Notes: generated by a model not told the origin, from the letters alone. Counted from the first letter of the stretch, positions 50,489 to 59,445 are shown. The stretch: 64,000 nucleotides of DNA from CAIJMU01 sp035530275 (GCA_035530275.1 DATKVC010000006.1:81564-145563), one strand, 5' to 3'. Program-made: numbers and translations.

Positions 50489-52828
50489 ATGAAGAATACG
50501 GCTATAGCGCATGTGCGGATTGACGAAGGCAAGAACTGGGCCGAACCACACTTACTCGAAGAACATATCTCCGGGGTTTCCGCATTAGCTGAGAAATTTG
50601 CGAATGTCTTCGGAAACGGCGATTGGACCAAACTCGCCGGGCTCTGGCATGACCTCGGCAAGTATCAAGATGATTTCCAAGATTATCTTCGCAAAGCTTC
50701 CGGTTTCGAGGCGGACGAAGCGGCGGAAGGCGGCCCTGGGCGGGTCGATCATTCCATCGTCGGGGCGCTCTGGGCCTGGAATCGATATTGCGAGGCATAT
50801 GGGCCAGCGGGCGAGTCTCCTGCACGGGTTCTCGGCTATCTCATAGCGGGCCACCATGCCGGCTTGCCGGACTGGAGCCATGTGATTGGAATAGGTGGAG
50901 CGCTTGGCGATCGCCTGAGAGACGACAGGAATCTTTTCAAGGCCCTCGAAGGAGGACCTCCCCGGGAACTCCTCGACGCCCGACTCGCCGAAAGTCCTCC
51001 CGGCGAAAGACCTCCGACTGGACAAGGAAGTGTCGATCTTCGGAATCACTTCCACCTCTGGGTTCGCATGCTCTTTTCCTGTCTCGTCGATGCGGACTTC
51101 CTCGATACCGAAAATTACATGACCCCGGGCGCGTCGCTGATCCGTTCGGAAGACAGTATCGATCTCGCGCAGGCGAAGCGCTTGCTCGATAAACGGCTCG
51201 ATGAATTGGCTCGAACCGCGGCTGATACTCCGGTCAATCGGGCAAGGCAGGAAATCCTCGCTGAATGCCGGGCCGCTTCAAGACTACCTCCCGGCCTTTT
51301 TTCGTTGACGGTCCCCACGGGGGGAGGCAAGACCCTGGCAGGCATGGCCTTCGCCCTCGAACACGCCCTCGCCCATGGTAAGCGACGCGTCGTCGTCGCC
51401 ATTCCCTACACGAGTATCATCGAACAGACCGCGGAGATATACCGTTCGGTCTTCGGGGACGAGGCGGTTATCGAGCACCACAGCAATCTCGATCCGGACC
51501 GCGAGACACCTCGATCGAAACTCGCTACCGAAAATTGGGATGCTCCCATCATCGTGACGACGAACGTCCAACTTTTCGAATCTCTGTTCGCCTCTCGCAC
51601 CTCGGCCTGCAGGAAACTCCACAATCTCGCCGATTCCGTGATCATCCTCGACGAGGCGCAGATATTGCCTGTGGGATATCTCGAACCCCTTGTCGAGGCT
51701 ATGAAGGGGCTTATAAGCCTATTCGGCGTCTCCCTCGTGTTCAGCACGGCGACCCAGCCGGCCCTCGCCGGGAAACTCCAGTCGGGGTTGGCGCGACTGA
51801 CCGGATTCGCGAAGGGTTCCCTACGCGAAATCATCTCCGATCCCGCGGCCTTGGCAGGGCGACTCAGGCGGGTCGAGCTCGTGCCATATCGCGGCGATGA
51901 TGAACCGGTGGCATGGGAGGATCTCGCTCCCGAAATCGCCTCCCACAATCAGGTTCTTTGCGTCGTCAACACGCGGAGCGATTGCCGGGACCTCCACGCC
52001 CTCCTCCCCGCTGGAACGATCCACCTCTCCGCCCTCATGTGCCCCGAACACCGAAGCGAGGTCATTGCCCGAATCAAAGAGGATCTCAGAAAGGGACGGC
52101 CAATCCGTGTCGTGAGCACGCAGCTCGTCGAGGCAGGGGTGGATATCGATTTCCCAATCGTCTATCGCGCCCTTGCCGGACTCGACTCGATCGCCCAAGC
52201 GGCAGGCCGCTGCAATCGCGAGGGAAGACTCGGATCGGATGGACGGTTCGGCAAAGTGGTGGTCTTCACGCCGCCGCGCCCAGCCCCGCCGGGCATGCTG
52301 CGCAAGGGGCAAGATGCCGCCAAAGAGATGTTCCGCCTTCATGCAAAAGACGCGACTCAACTCGCCCCCGAAGCCTTCGATACCTATTTTCGCCTCTTTT
52401 ACGGAAAGGCGAACAGTTTCGACGAAAAGGGCATCATGGAATTGCTCGCCGGACCTGATGTCGACGAGGCGAAAATCCAATTCCGAAGCGCCGCGGCAAA
52501 ATTCTCGCTCATCGACGACGGAGGCCAACGCACCGTCATCGTCAACTTCTCGAGTAAACGGAGCATGGAGAACCCACGGCTTTCGAGCCAGGCACTCGCA
52601 AGCCATATCGAGACCTTTGGACCGGATCGCGCCACGCTTCGACGTTTGCAGCGTTATTCAGTGAATGTACCACAACGTGTTTTCGACGCGCTGCTGGAGG
52701 CGGGGTCCATCAGGCAAATCAAGAACCTGGAAGGACTGTACATCCAGTCGTTGCCCGGTCTTTACGACGAGACCTTCGGCCTCAGGCTCGAAGGGCCCAA
52801 GCTCAGTCCTCTCGATTTCATCGCATAA
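50489..52828 (+). CDS. cas3: CRISPR-associated nuclease/helicase Cas3 (type I-C)
   Basis: A 779-residue Cas3 with the HD nuclease domain first (LWHDLGKYQDDFQDYL, DHSIVGALWAW, AGHHAGLPDWS) and then a superfamily 2 helicase: Walker A TVPTGGGKTLAGMAFALEHA, DEAQ box VIILDEAQILPVGYLEPL, motif III FSTATQPAL and motif VI AQAAGRCNREGR. The ATG at 50489 is preceded by GAGGAAGAAG. It unwinds and degrades DNA marked by Cascade. It is first of the operon cas3-cas5-cas8c-cas7; cas5 follows after 10 bases. Confidence 0.95.
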   Translation: MKNTAIAHVRIDEGKNWAEPHLLEEHISGVSALAEKFANVFGNGDWTKLAGLWHDLGKYQDDFQDYLRKASGFEADEAAEGGPGRVDHSIVGALWAWNRYCEAYGPAGESPARVLGYLIAGHHAGLPDWSHVIGIGGALGDRLRDDRNLFKALEGGPPRELLDARLAESPPGERPPTGQGSVDLRNHFHLWVRMLFSCLVDADFLDTENYMTPGASLIRSEDSIDLAQAKRLLDKRLDELARTAADTPVNRARQEILAECRAASRLPPGLFSLTVPTGGGKTLAGMAFALEHALAHGKRRVVVAIPYTSIIEQTAEIYRSVFGDEAVIEHHSNLDPDRETPRSKLATENWDAPIIVTTNVQLFESLFASRTSACRKLHNLADSVIILDEAQILPVGYLEPLVEAMKGLISLFGVSLVFSTATQPALAGKLQSGLARLTGFAKGSLREIISDPAALAGRLRRVELVPYRGDDEPVAWEDLAPEIASHNQVLCVVNTRSDCRDLHALLPAGTIHLSALMCPEHRSEVIARIKEDLRKGRPIRVVSTQLVEAGVDIDFPIVYRALAGLDSIAQAAGRCNREGRLGSDGRFGKVVVFTPPRPAPPGMLRKGQDAAKEMFRLHAKDATQLAPEAFDTYFRLFYGKANSFDEKGIMELLAGPDVDEAKIQFRSAAAKFSLIDDGGQRTVIVNFSSKRSMENPRLSSQALASHIETFGPDRATLRRLQRYSVNVPQRVFDALLEAGSIRQIKNLEGLYIQSLPGLYDETFGLRLEGPKLSPLDFIA

Positions 52829-52838
52829 GGAGGTGGGA

Positions 52839-53555
52839 GTGGATCATTTCAACAGGGTCTTCTGCCTGGAGGTGAGCGGCGATTACGCCTGCTTTACGCG
52901 ACCGGAGATGAAGGTCGAGCGCGTCAGTTATGACGTGCCGACCCCTTCGGCCGCCCGCGCGATCTTCGAGGCCATTTTCTGGAAGCCCGCGATCCGGTGG
53001 CGGGTCAACAAAATCGAGGTCCTCAAACCCATTCGCTGGACCTCGGTGCGAAGGAACGAGGTGGGTTCCGTAATGAGCGATCGGAGCGACGGACTCTACA
53101 TCGAAGAGGTCAGGCAACAGCGCGCGGGGCTCTTTCTTCGGGAGGTGGCCTACCGACTCCACGCGGAATTGGAATTCATCCCCCTCGACAAACGAAAAAA
53201 GACACCGAACCCGATGCCCGATTGGCTGGTCGAGCCAGCCGAAAAAAGAGAACTGTCTGACGCGGCCAATGAGAACCCTGGGAAATACAACGCCATGTTC
53301 GAGCGCAGGGCGCGCAAGGGGCAATGCTTCAACCAGCCCTACTTGGGAAATCGAGAATTCAGTTGCTCCTTCAAGCTCATCGAAAACGCGGTCGATCTTC
53401 CTGAAGCAATCGACGAGACGCGCGACCTCGGATTCATGCTCTACGACCTCGATTTCTCCAATCCCGACGACATCAGGCCCGCATTTTTTCGGGCCAAACT
53501 CGACAAGGGCGTCGTACTCGTACCCCCATGGGAAAGCGAGGAGGTGCGAAGATGA
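52839..53555 (+). CDS. cas5c: CRISPR-associated protein Cas5c (crRNA endonuclease of type I-C)
   Basis: A 238-residue Cas5d/Cas5c from a GTG at 52839 with AAGGAGG five bases upstream. Family blocks: GDYACFTRPEMKVERVSYDV, TPSAARAIFEAIFWKPAIRW, ARKGQCFNQPYLGNREFSCS and FFRAKLDKGVVLVPPW. In type I-C, Cas5 replaces Cas6 and cuts the repeat RNA. Aligned by eye to the Bacillus halodurans enzyme (Tyr46, Lys116, His117), this protein has Phe47, Lys149 and Tyr150, so two of the three described catalytic positions differ. The stop overlaps the cas8c start. Confidence 0.93.
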   Translation: MDHFNRVFCLEVSGDYACFTRPEMKVERVSYDVPTPSAARAIFEAIFWKPAIRWRVNKIEVLKPIRWTSVRRNEVGSVMSDRSDGLYIEEVRQQRAGLFLREVAYRLHAELEFIPLDKRKKTPNPMPDWLVEPAEKRELSDAANENPGKYNAMFERRARKGQCFNQPYLGNREFSCSFKLIENAVDLPEAIDETRDLGFMLYDLDFSNPDDIRPAFFRAKLDKGVVLVPPWESEEVRR

Positions 53556-55306
53556 TTTTGCAGGCGCTGTACGAATACAGCATAAGGAAGGCCGACACAC
53601 TTGCTCCGGAGGGCTTCGAGTGGAAGGAAATTCCATTCATTTGCCGCATTGACCAATCCGGGAATTTTCGCGGATTTGAAGATACGCGCCAACAAAGCGA
53701 CAGCAAAAAAATAGCCAAGAGCTTTCTTGTTCCGTCGCTAGGCGAACAAAAGGGAAGTGGAATCAAGGCCAATCTCTTATGGGAAAATGCTGAATATGTC
53801 TTCGGGGTGCCGACAAAAGAAACCAGCAACCTTGCTCGAGTTGCCGAGGAGGCAAAGGCTTTTCGGGAAAAAATCAGGTCCGCAGTCGCATCGAGCACGA
53901 GCGAACCATGGCTTTCCCTTCTCTTATTCCTTGAAAACCTCAAAATGGATGAGATCGCAAAGGATAATCTATGGCCTGAAGTCTGCCTCCCCACGTCGCT
54001 AGTGCTACTTTCGATGGATGGCATTGGCATCCTAACAGATCAATCAGGTATAGAAGCGGGATCTAACCCTATTCCGTCGGCAATGGATGACGAAGTCTCA
54101 GGACTGTGTTTAGTTAGTGGAAAATCAACAATATTGGCCCGACTGTTGCCGGCGACAAAAGGTGTGCGCGATGCCAATCCAACCGGGGCAAGCCTAGTCG
54201 CGATCAACAATGAAATCAGCAAGGGCCGCAATCAAGGGCAGACTCCCGCTTTCGCTTCTTTCATGAAACAGCAAGGCTACAACTCTCCAATTGGCAAGAA
54301 AGAAGCTGAAAGCTTTGGCAAAGCTCTTAACTATCTCCTGCGGCGCGACTCACCAAACAAACTTCAAGTCGGCGATGCAACCACGGTATTTTGGTCGGAG
54401 AGGGACACGAAATTCGAGACCGGCTATCGTACATTCTTCGCGATGCCAGCCAAAGATGACCCCGATAGGTCGATCCGCGAACTTCGTGCGGCTATCGAAT
54501 CGGTGCGCACAGGTATCCCGCCAGATGAATCACGGACGCGTTTCTATGTCTTGGGGTTGTCCCCAAACTCCGCCAGAATAGCCGTCAGATTCTGGCATCA
54601 AGGTACGATAGGTGAGTTCGCGGAAAATATCCGGATGCATTTCGATGATCTCGAAATAGTCGCACCGGTTTTCGACAAAGGGAATATCGCCTTATCGTAC
54701 CTGCTGGCCTCGACGGCACTCGACTGGAAGTCGGAGAACGTGCCGCCACATCTCGCCGGCGACGTGATGCGCGCCGTAATGTCAGGCAGTACATACCCGG
54801 CGACCCTGCTCCAGCAGTGCCTGCGACGAATCAGGGCGGAGCAGGGAGATGTCAACAGGGCACGGGCGTCGATTCTCAAGGCCTGTCTTAACCGCAGACT
54901 TCGTTTCATCACCAGGAATACAGAAAAGGAGATCACCGTGGCACTCGATCCCGAGAATAGCAATCAGGGTTATCGGCTCGGGCGGCTTTTCGCCGTCCTC
55001 GAGAAGATCCAGGAAGACGCGAATCCCGGCATCAACGCGACGATCCGTGATCGTTTCTACGGCGCCGCGTCCTCGACTCCGGTCAGCGTCTTCCCTCAAC
55101 TTCTCAAACTGAAAAACCATCATCTCTCCAAGCTTGAGAATGTGGGCTTCCGCATTTCCCATGAACGCCGACTGGCCGAAATAATAGGCGGATTGGGAAG
55201 CTCAATGCCCGCTCATCTCTCCATGGACGATCAGGCCCGCTTCGCCCTCGGTTATTATCACCAGCGCCAGGCCCTCTTTGCGTCGAGCAAAGATAACAAC
55301 GCATAG
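53552..55306 (+). CDS. cas8c: CRISPR-associated large subunit Cas8c (Csd1)
   Basis: A 584-residue Csd1 starting MILQALYEYSIRKADTLAPE, the usual N-terminus. Later blocks are GTALVATNN-like (GASLVAINNEISKGRNQGQT), TTVFWSERDTKFE, FYVLGLSPNSARIAVRFWHQ and RRLAEIIGGLGS, all characteristic. It recognises the PAM and holds Cascade together. The ATG overlaps the cas5c TGA, with GAGGAGG upstream. The stretch from about 53640 to 54560 is visibly more AT-rich and less GC-biased at third codon positions than the 3' part and the flanking genes, which may reflect recombination. Confidence 0.93.
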   Translation: MILQALYEYSIRKADTLAPEGFEWKEIPFICRIDQSGNFRGFEDTRQQSDSKKIAKSFLVPSLGEQKGSGIKANLLWENAEYVFGVPTKETSNLARVAEEAKAFREKIRSAVASSTSEPWLSLLLFLENLKMDEIAKDNLWPEVCLPTSLVLLSMDGIGILTDQSGIEAGSNPIPSAMDDEVSGLCLVSGKSTILARLLPATKGVRDANPTGASLVAINNEISKGRNQGQTPAFASFMKQQGYNSPIGKKEAESFGKALNYLLRRDSPNKLQVGDATTVFWSERDTKFETGYRTFFAMPAKDDPDRSIRELRAAIESVRTGIPPDESRTRFYVLGLSPNSARIAVRFWHQGTIGEFAENIRMHFDDLEIVAPVFDKGNIALSYLLASTALDWKSENVPPHLAGDVMRAVMSGSTYPATLLQQCLRRIRAEQGDVNRARASILKACLNRRLRFITRNTEKEITVALDPENSNQGYRLGRLFAVLEKIQEDANPGINATIRDRFYGAASSTPVSVFPQLLKLKNHHLSKLENVGFRISHERRLAEIIGGLGSSMPAHLSMDDQARFALGYYHQRQALFASSKDNNA

Positions 55307-55323
55307 GAATACAGGAGGAAATC

Positions 55324-56238
55324 ATGAGCAACAACATTAGCAATCGCTACGATTTTGTCTATTTCTTCGATGTCCAGGATGGCAACCCGAACGGCGATCC
55401 CGACGCCGGCAATCTGCCGCGCGTCGATGCTGAGACCGGCATGGGTCTGGTCACCGATGTATGCCTGAAACGGAAGGTGAGGAATTATGTCCAGATCAAG
55501 GGTGATCTTGATCAAACTAGATACGACATATTCATCAAAGAGAAGGCCGTCTTAAATCAAAAAATCGCCGGTGCATATTCCGACCTCAAGATCGATCTCG
55601 AGGCGGCTCCATCCGACCAAGCGGATGGGAAGAAGCGCAACAGCAAGGGTGAGGCACAAGGTGGTGAAATAGCGAAAGGTCGGAGCTACATGTGTAGTCG
55701 CTTTTTCGATATCCGCACCTTCGGCGCAGTGATGTCAACCGGCGCAAATGCGGGCCAAGTCCGCGGTCCGATTCAGCTTGTTTTCAGCAGGTCGGTCGAG
55801 CCGGTGGTCGCCTTCGAACACAGCATCACCCGCATGGCCGTGGCGACGGAGGCGGAGGCCGAGAAGCAGGGTGGCGATAATAGAACCATGGGACGGAAAT
55901 ACACGATCCCCTACGGCCTCTATCGGACCCATGGCTTCATATCGGCCCATCTCGCCGCGCAGACCGGCTTCACTGAGGATGATCTTTCGCTTTTCTGGGA
56001 GGCGCTTCAGAACATGTTCGAGCACGATCGCTCGGCAGCGCGGGGACTCATGAGCGCACGAAGACTCGTGATTTTCGAACATGGGACCGCCCTCGGGAAC
56101 AAGCCGGCTCACGAGCTTTTCGAACGGGTGACCTGGAAGCGGACGACGGAAGGACCGGCACGAGCCTTCAGCGACTACGAAATCGCGCTGGATGGCAAAG
56201 CCCTAGCGGAAACGGTGACGAAAGTCTCGGTGGGCTGA
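55324..56238 (+). CDS. cas7c: CRISPR-associated backbone subunit Cas7c (Csd2)
   Basis: A 304-residue Cas7 of type I-C starting MSNNISNRYDFVYFFDVQDG with GNPNGDPDAGNLPRVD, the diagnostic Csd2 opening. RGPIQLVFSRSVEPV, YTIPYGLYRTHGFIS and LFWEALQNMFEHDRSAARGL follow. Several copies coat the crRNA in Cascade. GGAGG precedes the ATG. It is the last gene before a terminator at 56401-56420, so the usual continuation into cas4 is broken. Confidence 0.95.
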   Translation: MSNNISNRYDFVYFFDVQDGNPNGDPDAGNLPRVDAETGMGLVTDVCLKRKVRNYVQIKGDLDQTRYDIFIKEKAVLNQKIAGAYSDLKIDLEAAPSDQADGKKRNSKGEAQGGEIAKGRSYMCSRFFDIRTFGAVMSTGANAGQVRGPIQLVFSRSVEPVVAFEHSITRMAVATEAEAEKQGGDNRTMGRKYTIPYGLYRTHGFISAHLAAQTGFTEDDLSLFWEALQNMFEHDRSAARGLMSARRLVIFEHGTALGNKPAHELFERVTWKRTTEGPARAFSDYEIALDGKALAETVTKVSVG

Positions 56239-56338
56239 AAACCAGGCCCCGTGCCCGCGCAGCGGGTCCGGGGAGAGGGGGTAGGGCCGAGATCACCGCC
56301 GGCGCAGACGGGGGGGCGCCCGGAGCGCAGCGGAGGGC

Positions 56339-56420
56339 GGGGCCGGGCTCTATGAGACCGGCCCCAAGGGGCGGCTGGCGCCGGCGAAAGCTCGGCCCGA
56401 GGGGGATACTTCCCCCTTTT
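56339..56420 (+). terminator. Hairpin and Rho-independent terminator after cas7c
   Basis: Within 56239-56533 (295 bases without a gene) are two hairpins. The first is GGGGCCGG/CCGGCCCC (56339-56346 with 56358-56365). The second is GGGGGA-TACT-TCCCCC followed by TTTTAT (56401-56422), a textbook intrinsic terminator. It would end the cas3-cas5-cas8c-cas7 transcript about 160 bases after cas7c. Confidence 0.8.
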
Positions 56421-56467
56421 ATAGAGTTTTGCCTGGAAAGATTGCTTTGATAGGAAAGGAAATAACG

Positions 56468-56519
56468 TTGACGCCATCACTGTTGGCGTTTATTATAACA
56501 AACGCCAACAGTGATGGCG
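56468..56519 (+). promoter_or_regulatory. Promoter embedded in a perfect 20-bp inverted repeat
   Basis: Arms 56472-56491 and 56500-56519 are exact reverse complements, with an eight-base loop. Each arm itself contains the dyad CGCCA-N7-TGGCG (56472-56488 and 56503-56519). A near-consensus promoter overlaps it: TTGACG at 56468-56473 and TATTAT at 56491-56496 with a 17-base spacer. The start point would fall around the beginning of the right arm, about 30 bases before the ATPase gene. Two dyads framing the -10 box look like a repressor operator. Confidence 0.7.
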
Positions 56520-56533
56520 GAGGTTGTTGCCAC

Positions 56534-57709
56534 ATGGAAAGCGGGTATATAAAGCGAGCCCTCGATATCGAAGGGCTCCTCGCGGAGAGGTCGCTCTTCC
56601 TGTTCGGGCCGAGGCAGACGGGAAAATCCTCCTATGTCCGTGAGGAGCTCGGCGCCTTGCCTGCCCTGTCCTGGAACCTCCTTGATCGGGGGCTCCTCCT
56701 CAGGACCCTCGCCGATCCGACCCTGCTCAGGCGCGAGGTCGAGGCGCGGAATCTGCACAATTGTGTCGTGTTCATCGATGAGATCCAGAAGTGCCCGGAA
56801 CTGCTCGACGAGGCCCAGCTCCTCATCGAGGAGAGGAGCATCCGGTTCCTCCTCACCGGCTCGAGCGCGCGTAAGCTTCGCGCCGCGGGCGGCAACCTCC
56901 TCGGGGGGAGGGCTCGGACGAGGGGCATGCATCCCTTCGCCTGGCCCGAGGTAGGGGGAGGGGGATTCTCGCTGGAGCGGGTGATGGAGAGGGGGCTGCT
57001 TCCGCCGCACTGGCTTTCCGCGTCGCCGGATGAGGATCTGGCGGCCTATGTGGATACCTACCTCGCCGAGGAAATCGCCGCGGAGGGGCTCTCGCGCAAT
57101 TTGCCGGCCTTCGCCCGATTTTTGCAGACCGCGGCGGCGAGCAACGGACGTATGATCAATTACACGAATGTCGCCAGCGATGCACAGCTGCCGAGGCAGA
57201 CGGTAAAACTCTGGTTCCAGGTTCTCGAGGACACCCTCCTCGGGCACGAGCTGCCTGCCTTCAAAATGTCGACGAAGCGCAAGGCCATCGAGATGGCCAA
57301 GTTCTATTTCTTCGATATAGGCGTTGTGCGAACGCTCAGGCGCCTCGCGCCGGTCCTCCCGGGCTCGGCGGATTTCGGGGAGTTCTTCGAGCACTTCATC
57401 TACATGGAGCTCCGCGCCTGGATCGATTGGCGCCGACCGCGGACACAGCTTTCGTACTGGCGCGCCCAATCGGGCTTCGAGGTTGATTTTCTCCTCGACG
57501 AGGAGGTGGCCATCGAGGTAAAGGCGACGGAGAGGGTGGTCGACCGCGATCTTTCGGGTCTTCGCGCCCTTCGCGAAGAGGGTCGGTTTAGGCGTTTCAT
57601 TCTCGTTGCCCGGGAGGATCGGCCCCAACGCCTCGATGGAATCGACATCATGCCCTGGCGCGATTTCCTCGACGCGCTCTGGGCCGGAAGCTTGATGGAG
57701 GGAGGCTGA
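56534..57709 (+). CDS. AAA ATPase of the DUF4143 family inserted between cas7c and cas4
   Basis: A 391-residue protein. Walker A LFGPRQTGKSS (about 23-33), Walker B VVFIDEIQKCPELL, sensor FLLTGSSARKLRAAGGNLLG. A DUF4143 middle and C-terminal part follows (YTNVASDAQLPRQTVKLWFQ, then SYWRAQSGFEVDFLLDEEVA and IEVKAT, a PD-(D/E)xK-like ED..ExK pattern). The ATG at 56534 was chosen because homology begins at MESGYIKRALDIEGL. It is not a known part of type I-C systems. cas4 starts two bases after its stop, so cas4-cas1-cas2 are probably transcribed from its palindromic promoter. A defence, toxin-antitoxin-like or regulatory role is open; no function is established for most of this family. Confidence 0.88.
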   Translation: MESGYIKRALDIEGLLAERSLFLFGPRQTGKSSYVREELGALPALSWNLLDRGLLLRTLADPTLLRREVEARNLHNCVVFIDEIQKCPELLDEAQLLIEERSIRFLLTGSSARKLRAAGGNLLGGRARTRGMHPFAWPEVGGGGFSLERVMERGLLPPHWLSASPDEDLAAYVDTYLAEEIAAEGLSRNLPAFARFLQTAAASNGRMINYTNVASDAQLPRQTVKLWFQVLEDTLLGHELPAFKMSTKRKAIEMAKFYFFDIGVVRTLRRLAPVLPGSADFGEFFEHFIYMELRAWIDWRRPRTQLSYWRAQSGFEVDFLLDEEVAIEVKATERVVDRDLSGLRALREEGRFRRFILVAREDRPQRLDGIDIMPWRDFLDALWAGSLMEGG

Positions 57710-57711
57710 GT

Positions 57712-58374
57712 ATGCTCGATGAAGACGAGGACCCCATCCCGATCTCGGCGCTCCAGCACGCTTTGTTTTGCGAGCGCCAATACGCACTGATCCATATAGA
57801 GCAGGCCTGGGCGGAGAACCGCTACACCGCGGAAGGGAAGATCCTCCACGAGAGGGTCGATGTCGTGCGGCATGAATCGCGACGGCTTTTCCGACAGGAA
57901 TACGGGCTGGCCCTGCGCTCCCTCCGGCTCGGGCTGATCGGCAAGTGCGACCTCGTGGAGCTCAGGCTCGAGCCCAATGGCTCGATCGCGGAGGCGGTGC
58001 CGGTCGAGTTCAAGCGCGGCAAGAAAAAGGAAGACGATGTCGACCTCGTCCAGCTCTGCGCTCAGGCACTCTGCCTCGAGGAGATGTTCGGGATCGCCGT
58101 GCCGCAAGGCGAATTCTATTATCTCCAGGAGCATCGGCGGAGGGAGGCAGCCATCGACGAAGCCCTTCGCGAAAGGACGGTGGCGCTTATCGGGCGCATC
58201 CGCGAGCTCAGGGAGGCGGGCAAGACCCCTCCGGCTGTCTACGATCGCAGGAAATGCGATAGCTGCTCCCTTGTGGAGACCTGCATGCCGAGGAGCGCCG
58301 GAGGGGGCGAGCGTCGGGTCGATCGGTATGTCGCGTCCCAACTTCGCGCCATCAAGGCGGGCGAGGAAGCCTGA
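57712..58374 (+). CDS. cas4: CRISPR-associated exonuclease Cas4
   Basis: A 220-residue Cas4 of the type I-C kind: ISALQHALFCERQYALIHIE supplies the first Fe-S cysteine (Cys20), VPVEFKRGKKKEDDVDLVQL the nuclease core (ExK), QEYGLALRSLRLGLIGKCDL the metal aspartate, and CDSCSLVETC the remaining cysteines (182, 185, 191). It trims prespacers and selects PAM-proximal ends together with Cas1-Cas2. It begins two bases after the inserted ATPase gene, implying coupled translation. Confidence 0.95.
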   Translation: MLDEDEDPIPISALQHALFCERQYALIHIEQAWAENRYTAEGKILHERVDVVRHESRRLFRQEYGLALRSLRLGLIGKCDLVELRLEPNGSIAEAVPVEFKRGKKKEDDVDLVQLCAQALCLEEMFGIAVPQGEFYYLQEHRRREAAIDEALRERTVALIGRIRELREAGKTPPAVYDRRKCDSCSLVETCMPRSAGGGERRVDRYVASQLRAIKAGEEA

Positions 58375-58413
58375 CACGAGAATCACGAGATCTCAAAAGG
58401 CAAGGAGGACAAG

Positions 58414-59445
58414 GTGCGCAAGCTCCTCAATACGCTCTATGTCAGTTCGCAAGGATCGTATCTCCATCAGGATGGTGAAACGGTGGTAGTAGAAAGGGAG
58501 AAGGTCAAAGTCTTGCAGCTTCCCTTTCACGCGATAGGCGGCATCGTCTGCTTCGGCAACGTGCTCTGCTCGCCCTTCCTCCTCGGCTCCTGCGCCGAGC
58601 GGGACATCGGCATTTCCTTCCTCTCGGAGCATGGCCGCTTTCTCGCGTCGGTGCGGGGACCGGTGAGCGGGAACGTCCTTTTGAGGCGTCAGCAGTATCG
58701 AATTGCCGACGATCCCATCGCGACGCGGAATATCGCCGCCAACGTCGTGAGCGGGAAGCTCGCCAACGCTCGCGTAGTCCTCAATCGCGCGCTTCGCGAT
58801 CATGGCGAAAGAGCGGAGTCCGAAGCCCTCCGCGCCGTTTCGGCGGCCATCGATCGCATTCTCGATCGCATCCCTTCCACAGTCGATAGCGATGAGATCA
58901 GGGGCTTTGAAGGACTTGCCGCGGCCGAGTACTTCGGCGTCTTCGATCGGCTGATCGTCGAACAGAAAGAGGGATTCCCCTTTTCCGACCGCAATCGCCG
59001 GCCGCCCCTCGATCCCGTCAACGCCCTGCTTTCCTTCGTCTATACCCTCCTCATGCACGACATCCGCTCGGCCATCGAAACCGTCGGCCTCGATCCCGCC
59101 GTCGGCTTCCTCCATCGCGACCGACCCGGCCGCCCAGGATTGGCACTCGATCTCATGGAGGAGTTCCGTTCCGTCATCGCCGACCGTCTCGTCCTCTCCC
59201 TGATCAATCGTCGGCAAGTGAATCCGAAGGGCTTCGCGAAGGCGGCTAACGGGGCCGTCACCATGGACGATGACACGAGGAAGGCCGTTCTCGTCGAATA
59301 CCAATCTCGAAAACAGGAAGAGATACGGCATCCCTACCTCGAAGAAACCCTGCCGATCGGACTCCTCTTTTTCGTTCAAGCCAACCTCATGGCCCGCCAT
59401 GTCCGCGGAGACATAGATGGCTATCCGCCATTCTTCTGGAGGTGA
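58414..59445 (+). CDS. cas1: CRISPR integrase Cas1 (type I-C)
   Basis: A 343-residue Cas1c starting at a GTG (58414) with AAGGAGG before it: MRKLLNTLYVSSQGSYLHQD is the typical opening. Metal-binding residues are in FEGLAAAEYFGVFDRLI (Glu), GFLHRDRPGRPGLALDLMEE (His and Asp/Glu). It forms the spacer-integration complex with Cas2; both are complete, so the adaptation machinery looks functional. Confidence 0.96.
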   Translation: MRKLLNTLYVSSQGSYLHQDGETVVVEREKVKVLQLPFHAIGGIVCFGNVLCSPFLLGSCAERDIGISFLSEHGRFLASVRGPVSGNVLLRRQQYRIADDPIATRNIAANVVSGKLANARVVLNRALRDHGERAESEALRAVSAAIDRILDRIPSTVDSDEIRGFEGLAAAEYFGVFDRLIVEQKEGFPFSDRNRRPPLDPVNALLSFVYTLLMHDIRSAIETVGLDPAVGFLHRDRPGRPGLALDLMEEFRSVIADRLVLSLINRRQVNPKGFAKAANGAVTMDDDTRKAVLVEYQSRKQEEIRHPYLEETLPIGLLFFVQANLMARHVRGDIDGYPPFFWR

